Source of the DNA: Kangiella shandongensis
GTDB taxonomy: Bacteria; Pseudomonadota; Gammaproteobacteria; Enterobacterales; Kangiellaceae
Reading direction: 5' to 3'
NCBI RefSeq assembly: GCF_020005365.1
Contig: NZ_JACNML010000008.1
Coordinates: 1 to 64,000 of the forward strand
Length of the DNA stretch: 64,000 bases
Position 1 is the first letter of the stretch. Each line of letters starts with the position of its first letter. Positions 59,178 to 64,000 of this stretch are shown one piece after another. The notes under the pieces are model-generated. The model made no database searches. It was not told the origin of the DNA and was given only the letters and a program-made list of their open reading frames with translations. The translations under genes were made by a program, and so were the position numbers.

Positions 59178-60125
59178 ATGAAAAAAATACCGATAGCTAT
59201 CAGCTCTTGCCTAATGGGTAACGAAGTCCGTTACGATGGTGGGCATAAACAGTCGAAGTATTGTCTCTATACCCTTAGTGACTGGTTTGACTATAAACCG
59301 ATTTGTCCTGAAATGGGAATAGGTATGCCTGCGCCTCGGCCGCCGATTCACCTGGTAGAAAAGGGCGAGCAAATCCGTGTGGTGCAGGTTGATGACCACG
59401 ATATAGATGTCACCGATGAATTAAAGGACTTTGCCAGAAAACGCTTACCGGACCTAAACCGAATCAGTGGCTATATCGTCATTCGGAATTCACCAAGTTG
59501 CGGAATGGAGCGAGTGAAGGTTTATCATGACAATGGTAATCCAGCCGGCAAGTCGACACACGGGACTTATATCGGTGAAATTATGAAGCAGCGTCCTGAG
59601 CTGCCGGTGGAGGAAGAGGGCCGATTGCAGGATCCAAAACTAAGGGAAAACTTTATAACCCGAGTCTTTGCTTATGAAGACTTTCAGGAGAATGTAAAGG
59701 CAGCCCCGGCAGTTGATCAGCTGGTTAAATTTCACAGCAGATATAAATATTTGGTAATGGCTCATTGTTATGAGGATTACAAAGAGCTGGGACGCTTGGT
59801 ATCAAATCAGGATGGGTTGTCGACGGATAAATTAATAGAGCAATATGAACAGGGTTTAATGAGAAGCCTAAAGAAGATTGCTAATGCCAAGTCTCACAGT
59901 AATGTCTTGTACCATATTTTAGGCTATTTAAAAGAATGTCTGACAAGCAACGCCAAACAAGAGTTGATCAATGTTATCGAACAGTACCGCAAAGGTATGG
60001 TGACCCTGATTGCCCCGGTGACGCTTATTAACCACTACATCAAACAGTTTGGGAATGAATATATTGCCAGCCAGGCTTACTTAGACCCGCATCCTATAGA
60101 GCTAGGACTTCGTAATTATATATGA
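59178..60125 (+). CDS. DUF523 and DUF1722 fusion protein (YbgA-like, Fe-S)
   Basis: A 315-residue protein. The DUF523 domain (residues 1-150) has the cysteine set SSCLMG, PICPEMGIGMPAPR and RNSPSCGMERVKVY, as in the [4Fe-4S] TudS-type thiouracil desulfidases. The DUF1722 domain (about 180-310) is helical (FHSRYKYLVMAHCYEDYKELGRLVSNQD ... ANAKSHSNVLYHILGYLKECL). The overlapping photolyase gene (4 bases) is its usual partner, as in ybgA-phr of E. coli. A role in nucleobase or tRNA thiol chemistry is inferred. Confidence 0.82.
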   Translation: MKKIPIAISSCLMGNEVRYDGGHKQSKYCLYTLSDWFDYKPICPEMGIGMPAPRPPIHLVEKGEQIRVVQVDDHDIDVTDELKDFARKRLPDLNRISGYIVIRNSPSCGMERVKVYHDNGNPAGKSTHGTYIGEIMKQRPELPVEEEGRLQDPKLRENFITRVFAYEDFQENVKAAPAVDQLVKFHSRYKYLVMAHCYEDYKELGRLVSNQDGLSTDKLIEQYEQGLMRSLKKIANAKSHSNVLYHILGYLKECLTSNAKQELINVIEQYRKGMVTLIAPVTLINHYIKQFGNEYIASQAYLDPHPIELGLRNYI

Positions 60126-61495
60126 CAGTATCAATAGTATGGTTTCGGCAGGATTTGCGCGTAGGAGACAATCCCGCGTTATTTCATGCCGCGGAGAAAG
60201 GGAGCGTTGTTGGAATATATGTTGAAGCAACTGAGCAACGAAAGAAACACCATGATTCAGCGGCGAAAATAGGCTTCACCTATGACTCATTAATCGAGTT
60301 ACGCAGCGAACTTAATAACCTCAATATTCCGCTGCATATAGTAAAAGCTACGACCTACGATGATCAGATTGATAAACTCAAAGAATGGACCGCGAAGTTG
60401 TCAGCAGCCTCTGTTTATTTTAATAATGAGTACCCACTCAATGAGAAAAATAGAGACAATAAAGCTGAGGTGACTTTAACTGAATGTGGAATCAACTTTG
60501 AGCGCTTTAATGGTGACTTAGCCGTTGAACCCGGCACCATTAAAAATAAGCAGGGCAAACCTTATAAGGTTTTTACACCATATAAAAAAGCCTGGGTAGA
60601 GCAGCATAAGAGCATCCAAATTGAACCTTATAAAGCGCCTGGTAAACAAAGCTATAATGTTGGGAAGCAGGAAACCTTTGACTTTTCAATGAGCTACCGA
60701 GGTGATTTATGGCAGCCTGGAGCAAAAGCAGCATTGGGTAAACTTAAGGCTTTCCTGGGCAAGGTTGATAAATATAAAGCCGCACGAGATATTCCATCGG
60801 TAGCGGGAACAAGCTTACTGTCGCCTTATTTAGCCATTGGTGCTCTTTCGGTCAGGCAGTGTATTTATGCTTTGCGCGACCATTACAGTGGTGATGAAGA
60901 AAAACTGTACGGTGATAAGTGGCTGTCAGAGTTAGTTTGGCGTGAGTTTTATCGACAGATACTGATAGATAAGCCAACGATGGCTAAGCATCGGCCTTTT
61001 AATCCTGATGCAAAGGAAATTTGGGTGAGTAATCATAGAGCGTTTGAGGCATGGAAAGAAGGGCGCACAGGCTTTCCGATGATTGATGCAGCCATGCGTC
61101 AACTCAATCAGACTGGTTGGATGCATAACCGGTTACGCATGAATGCTGCGATGTTTTTAAATAAGTTGTGTCTGGTGGACTGGCGATGGGGTGAAAAATA
61201 TTTCATGCAACAGTTAATTGATGGTGACTTTGCTTCGAATAATGGCGGTTGGCAGTGGTGCTCTTCGACTGGTGCGGATGGCGCGCCATACTTCAGAATT
61301 ATGAGCCCTTTGTCTCAATCAAAACGTTTTGATGAAAAGGGTGGTTTTATTAGGAAGTTTGTACCTGAGTTGGAAGCTTTGGATAATAAATCGATCCATG
61401 AACCCAATAGTGAGCAGCGCAAAGAGTGCGGTTATCCAGAGCCTGTGATTAATTATAAGGAATCAAGACAAAGAGCTCTTGAACTATTAAGTTAA
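60122..61495 (+). CDS. phrB: Deoxyribodipyrimidine photolyase
   Basis: A 457-residue light-dependent repair enzyme for cyclobutane pyrimidine dimers. The N-terminal antenna domain (1-130, IVWFRQDLRVGDNPALFHAAE) is followed by the FAD-binding helical domain (about 200-455), with LSPYLAIGALSVRQCIYALRDHY, SELVWREFYRQILID, RTGFPMIDAAMRQLNQTGWMHNRLRMNAAMF and WGEKYFMQQLIDGDFASNNGGWQW. It overlaps the upstream gene by 4 bases, and its stop nearly meets the convergent chalcone-isomerase-like gene (4 bases of overlap). Confidence 0.95.
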   Translation: MTVSIVWFRQDLRVGDNPALFHAAEKGSVVGIYVEATEQRKKHHDSAAKIGFTYDSLIELRSELNNLNIPLHIVKATTYDDQIDKLKEWTAKLSAASVYFNNEYPLNEKNRDNKAEVTLTECGINFERFNGDLAVEPGTIKNKQGKPYKVFTPYKKAWVEQHKSIQIEPYKAPGKQSYNVGKQETFDFSMSYRGDLWQPGAKAALGKLKAFLGKVDKYKAARDIPSVAGTSLLSPYLAIGALSVRQCIYALRDHYSGDEEKLYGDKWLSELVWREFYRQILIDKPTMAKHRPFNPDAKEIWVSNHRAFEAWKEGRTGFPMIDAAMRQLNQTGWMHNRLRMNAAMFLNKLCLVDWRWGEKYFMQQLIDGDFASNNGGWQWCSSTGADGAPYFRIMSPLSQSKRFDEKGGFIRKFVPELEALDNKSIHEPNSEQRKECGYPEPVINYKESRQRALELLS

Positions 61496-62061
61496 TCTTC
61501 CTGTAGCGCTTTGAGTTTTTTATGTAAGTCTTCGAATTGGCTGTCCATTGACTCGGGACCAAACCACACATTGAGATACAAGGAGTCGCAAGCCCTATTT
61601 GGCATATCAATGATGTACTCTTGATTTAGATAAAGCTTAATGCCTTGGTTGTAAAGCAGATACAAATCATAAAAGTCGCCATTTTGTACATCCTTATATG
61701 AATTGTTCAACTCCTTAAATTCAGTCATGCATTGGGACTGTTGTTGCTTAGTCAGGTTTTCTTCAAGATACTCGATAGCTCCTTCAGTGAACTGCTCCCC
61801 ATTCACTTCTCTTAAATACGCGAACCGAAGTAGCTTGGTTTGATCATCAAATATGCCTTGGTTGGCGCTACAGTCTTGATAGTAAATACCAACATTTACA
61901 ATATCAAAGAAGATACCTTTGGTAATCTTTTCTTGAGCACAGAGTGTTAACTTGAGATCTCGGTAAGATACTTCTTGAGGAATATCAGCTATTGAGACTG
62001 CCGACGTGGTGAGAAGGGAAAGAGCCAAGCCCATGCCCATGCCTAATAAATACCTGATCAT
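61492..62061 (-). CDS. Chalcone isomerase-like exported protein
   Basis: A 189-residue protein with signal peptide (residues 1-25). The mature part reads like the bacterial chalcone-isomerase-like fold: LTLCAQEKITKGIFFDIVNVGIYYQDC, with ECLTK-type helices (TEGAIEYLEENLTKQQQ) and a YLNVWFGPES ending close to the family's DxLLGxx(x) end. Such proteins usually lack the catalytic residues of the plant enzyme and bind fatty acids. It follows the NTF2-like lipoprotein gene with a 4-base overlap and faces the photolyase gene. Confidence 0.6.
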   Translation of the reverse strand: MIRYLLGMGMGLALSLLTTSAVSIADIPQEVSYRDLKLTLCAQEKITKGIFFDIVNVGIYYQDCSANQGIFDDQTKLLRFAYLREVNGEQFTEGAIEYLEENLTKQQQSQCMTEFKELNNSYKDVQNGDFYDLYLLYNQGIKLYLNQEYIIDMPNRACDSLYLNVWFGPESMDSQFEDLHKKLKALQED

Positions 62062-62621
62062 AAGCTGTCTCTCACCTTACGAACGAAATATCCGATGTAT
62101 GGCAGGTGTTGGTAAAAACCTTCGGCACCGTCCCAGTAGTCCTGATGTAAAATAATTTTGCCATCGTCGTTAAAGCGTAACTGGGTCATACCGACGGACT
62201 CTGATTCAATTTTTTTACCTTTTGCCATAAAAACCATCGACATTTTCCAGCGAAGATAATAATCACTATGGCTTTTGCTGACATCGAGTATCTCTACGAT
62301 GGTTGTTTCGACGTTTTTTGCGGTCTCTTCCATATAGGGAATGAGCTGGTCAATATGGTGGAAGGTTTTAAAGGTATCGTTAAAATAGAATTCTTCCGCA
62401 TACACCTCTCTTATGACTTGCTCTGTGGCATCTTGGTGAAAGTTCTTGAAAAGCTTTGCAAAGTGATCACTGGGGGCCGGGTGGTCCTCGGTTTTAGGGA
62501 TGGTTTTTAGCGTTTCTAAAAAATTGTTAACCCTGTCGTTATACATGGTGCCTCCTGAGTGACTGCAACTAAATGCTAACAATGCCAAAAGTAGGAGCGG
62601 TAATAAATACTTTACTGTCAT
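62058..62621 (-). CDS. NTF2/SnoaL-like lipoprotein
   Basis: A 187-residue lipoprotein (signal sequence MTVKYLLPLLLLALLAFSC, lipidated Cys19) with an NTF2/SnoaL-like cone fold: an N-terminal helix, VYAEEFYFNDTFKTFHHIDQLIPYMEETAKN, DYYLRWKMSMVFMAKGKKIESESVGMTQLRF and LHQDYWDGAEGFYQHLPYIGYFVR. The ligand is unknown. It overlaps the chalcone-isomerase-like gene by 4 bases. In other marine bacteria such genes sit with desaturase, FAD-dependent oxidase and cyclopropane-synthase-like genes linked to membrane lipid change. Confidence 0.7.
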   Translation of the reverse strand: MTVKYLLPLLLLALLAFSCSHSGGTMYNDRVNNFLETLKTIPKTEDHPAPSDHFAKLFKNFHQDATEQVIREVYAEEFYFNDTFKTFHHIDQLIPYMEETAKNVETTIVEILDVSKSHSDYYLRWKMSMVFMAKGKKIESESVGMTQLRFNDDGKIILHQDYWDGAEGFYQHLPYIGYFVRKVRDSL

Positions 62622-62756
62622 TAGTTGGGACCTGGGTTATGCTGTATTCATACCATAATTGTTGCAGTGTCAAAAAGGTGTGAAGAAATATCAGTCATAC
62701 TTCACAGGAAATTCACAATAAGCAACCTAACCTATAGGAAAGTTGCAGAGGTATGA

Positions 62757-63641
62757 ATGATTTTGAAACAATGGTTTGATAATCGGGTGGTAGCCACTCA
62801 AGAAGCTGATGAAGTCGATTGGCCACGAGTCATTCCCTATATTGTAATACACTTGGCGTGCTTATTCGTGCTGGTGGTCGGCGTCAGCTGGGTAGCTATC
62901 GCCGTGTGTCTGGTGAGTTACTTTATTCGTATGTTTGCGATTACGGCATTTTACCACCGCTACTTTTCACATAAGAGCTTTAAAACCAGTCGTGTTATGC
63001 AGACTGTGTTCGCATTCCTTGGCGCGACAGCAACTCAGCGCGGCCCTCTATGGTGGGCAGCGCACCACCGTGATCACCACAAGCATGCTGACACCGATAA
63101 AGATGCGCATTCGCCAAAACATGGCTTCCTGCGGAGTCATACGCTGTGGTTCTTGACCAAGAAAAACTTTCCTACTAAAGAACAACGAGTGAAGGACTTA
63201 TTAAAGTTTAAAGAATTACGTTGGCTTGATCGGTTTGATATTGTGCCGCCAATTATTTATGCAGCCCTGATTTTAGGTCTGGGAAGCTATATTGAAGCGG
63301 TTTTCCCAGAGTGGGGAGCGACCAAGTGGCAGGTTCTGATCTGGGGATATTTTGTCTCCACTATCTTGTTGTCCCATGTTACTTTTTTGATTAATTCTTT
63401 GGCCCATCGTTGGGGTTATCGTCGCTTTGACACTGATGATAACAGCCGAAACAATCCATTACTGGCGGTATTAACTTTAGGTGAGGGATGGCACAACAAC
63501 CATCACAAGTACCCGGCTCTGGTGAGGCAGGGGCTTAAATGGTGGGAAATTGATATCAGTTATTATATCTTGCTGGTGATGGAAAAAATGGGACTGGTCT
63601 GGGACTTGAAAAAGACCAATAAAAAATTGGCTCAGGAGTAA
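62757..63641 (+). CDS. Fatty-acid (acyl-CoA delta-9-type) desaturase
   Basis: A 294-residue integral-membrane di-iron desaturase. The three His boxes are present: HRYFSH (FYHRYFSHKSF), HRDHHKHAD and HNNHHKYP, with four hydrophobic segments around them. This matches stearoyl-CoA or acyl-lipid delta-9 desaturases. AGAGG lies before the ATG at 62757. The GTG of the FAD oxidoreductase lies 4 bases after its stop, so the two form an operon. It is divergent from the NTF2-like/CHI-like pair, with a 135-base spacer. Confidence 0.9.
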   Translation: MILKQWFDNRVVATQEADEVDWPRVIPYIVIHLACLFVLVVGVSWVAIAVCLVSYFIRMFAITAFYHRYFSHKSFKTSRVMQTVFAFLGATATQRGPLWWAAHHRDHHKHADTDKDAHSPKHGFLRSHTLWFLTKKNFPTKEQRVKDLLKFKELRWLDRFDIVPPIIYAALILGLGSYIEAVFPEWGATKWQVLIWGYFVSTILLSHVTFLINSLAHRWGYRRFDTDDNSRNNPLLAVLTLGEGWHNNHHKYPALVRQGLKWWEIDISYYILLVMEKMGLVWDLKKTNKKLAQE

Positions 63642-63645
63642 GGCT

Positions 63646-64000
63646 GTGAAAGTAGCAGTAGTTGGCGCAGGTATTTCAGGGATATCAGCAGCAGAGTATC
63701 TTAGTGAGTTTTGTGATGTAACAGTTTTCGAGAAGAATGTCCGTATTGGTGGACATGCTGATACTCAGTGTATCGATGTGGATGGGCAAACGATTGATGT
63801 CGATACCGGTTTTATTGTTTTTAATCCAGAAAACTATCCTCGTTTTTATCAGTTATTAAAAAAATATCGGGTGGAATATCAAGATAGTGATATGAGCTTT
63901 GCGGTTAGCAACAGACTATCTGGACTGGAATATAACGCGACTTCCGTTAATCGTTTATTCTGTCAGCGCAAGAACCTGTTAAATCCCAAGTTTTATCGCA
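63646..64000 (+). CDS. FAD-dependent amine-oxidase-like protein (partial)
   Basis: The first 118 residues of a flavoprotein cut off by the window end. It starts at GTG 63646 with AGGAG and AAGG just upstream, 4 bases after the desaturase stop. KVAVVGAGISGISAAEYLSEFCDVTVFEKN is the Rossmann FAD loop (GxGxxG), RIGGHADTQ is the GG motif and VDTGFIVFNPENYPRFYQLL follows as in the NAD/FAD-binding proteins of the desaturase/cyclopropane-synthase clusters (COG2907-like). The rest of the cluster (DUF1365, Cfa) may lie beyond the window. Confidence 0.8.
   Translation, partial: MKVAVVGAGISGISAAEYLSEFCDVTVFEKNVRIGGHADTQCIDVDGQTIDVDTGFIVFNPENYPRFYQLLKKYRVEYQDSDMSFAVSNRLSGLEYNATSVNRLFCQRKNLLNPKFYR

Overview
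The window looks like chromosomal DNA of a marine gammaproteobacterium, most probably Kangiella or a close relative. This is inferred from gene content and order (gmk-rpoZ-spoT, hrcA/grpE/dnaK/dnaJ, dapB-carA-carB-greA, recN-nadK, bamE/fur), a moderate-to-low GC content, and marker pairs such as the 'marine proteobacterial' class GN sortase with its VIT/vWA target. No database search was possible, so the genus is a judgement. No rRNA, tRNA or CRISPR array was seen.

Layout. (1) 1-5300 is an accessory stretch, all on the plus strand: the 3' end of an IS3-family element that has cut an AraC-type regulator in half, followed by small genes of narrow distribution (an ABM-fold protein, a secreted peptide, a YjaA-like protein, two zinc ribbons, a membrane-anchored protein, a GGCT-like gene between integron-like half sites, a DoxX protein and an SRPBCC protein). 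(2) 5346-8607, minus strand, holds the class GN sortase with its target, and a YccF protein. (3) 8733-12021 holds a GNAT, a LysR regulator divergent from azoR, and mdh. (4) 12409-26285 is mostly minus-strand housekeeping: oxyR-recG, a rhodanese/methyltransferase fusion with a DUF418 membrane protein, gmk-rpoZ-spoT-ridA-trmH, yicC, a metzincin-like protein coupled to a lipoprotein, and apaG-apaH. (5) 26413-38804 mixes an SDR/MAPEG/FKBP run, an ArsI-like lyase, RNase PH, secreted or anchored proteins, malic enzyme, and a glutamate synthase-like protein with DoxX. (6) 38952-44717 holds an ECF sigma factor with a ZAS anti-sigma factor, bamE/fur, recN and nadK. (7) 44841-51091 is the heat-shock block hrcA-grpE-[two small Cys proteins]-dnaK-dnaJ with sigma-32-like promoters. 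(8) 51192-59076 holds an SGNH esterase, dapB, a probable CsrB/RsmZ-type regulatory RNA, a Sel1 membrane protein, carA-carB and greA. (9) 59178-64000 holds a DUF523/DUF1722 protein with photolyase, then a chalcone-isomerase-like protein, an NTF2-like lipoprotein, a fatty-acid desaturase and an FAD oxidoreductase cut off by the window end.

How the genes work together. The heat-shock block combines HrcA with promoters that look sigma-32 dependent, and no CIRCE element was found, so the role of HrcA here is open. The strongest unannotated signal is at 52690-52990: a GacA/UvrY-type upstream box, a core promoter about 130 bp further on, a roughly 120-nt transcript with GGA motifs in several small hairpin loops, and a strong terminator. 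These are the features of a Csr/Rsm titrating RNA. Other notable items are the two tandem secreted proteins sharing exactly C-x18-C-x-C-x32-C between grpE and dnaK, the HExxHxxGxxD metzincin overlapping a lipoprotein gene, an 84-nt nested inverted repeat between dnaK and dnaJ, and a Fur protein with no cysteine.
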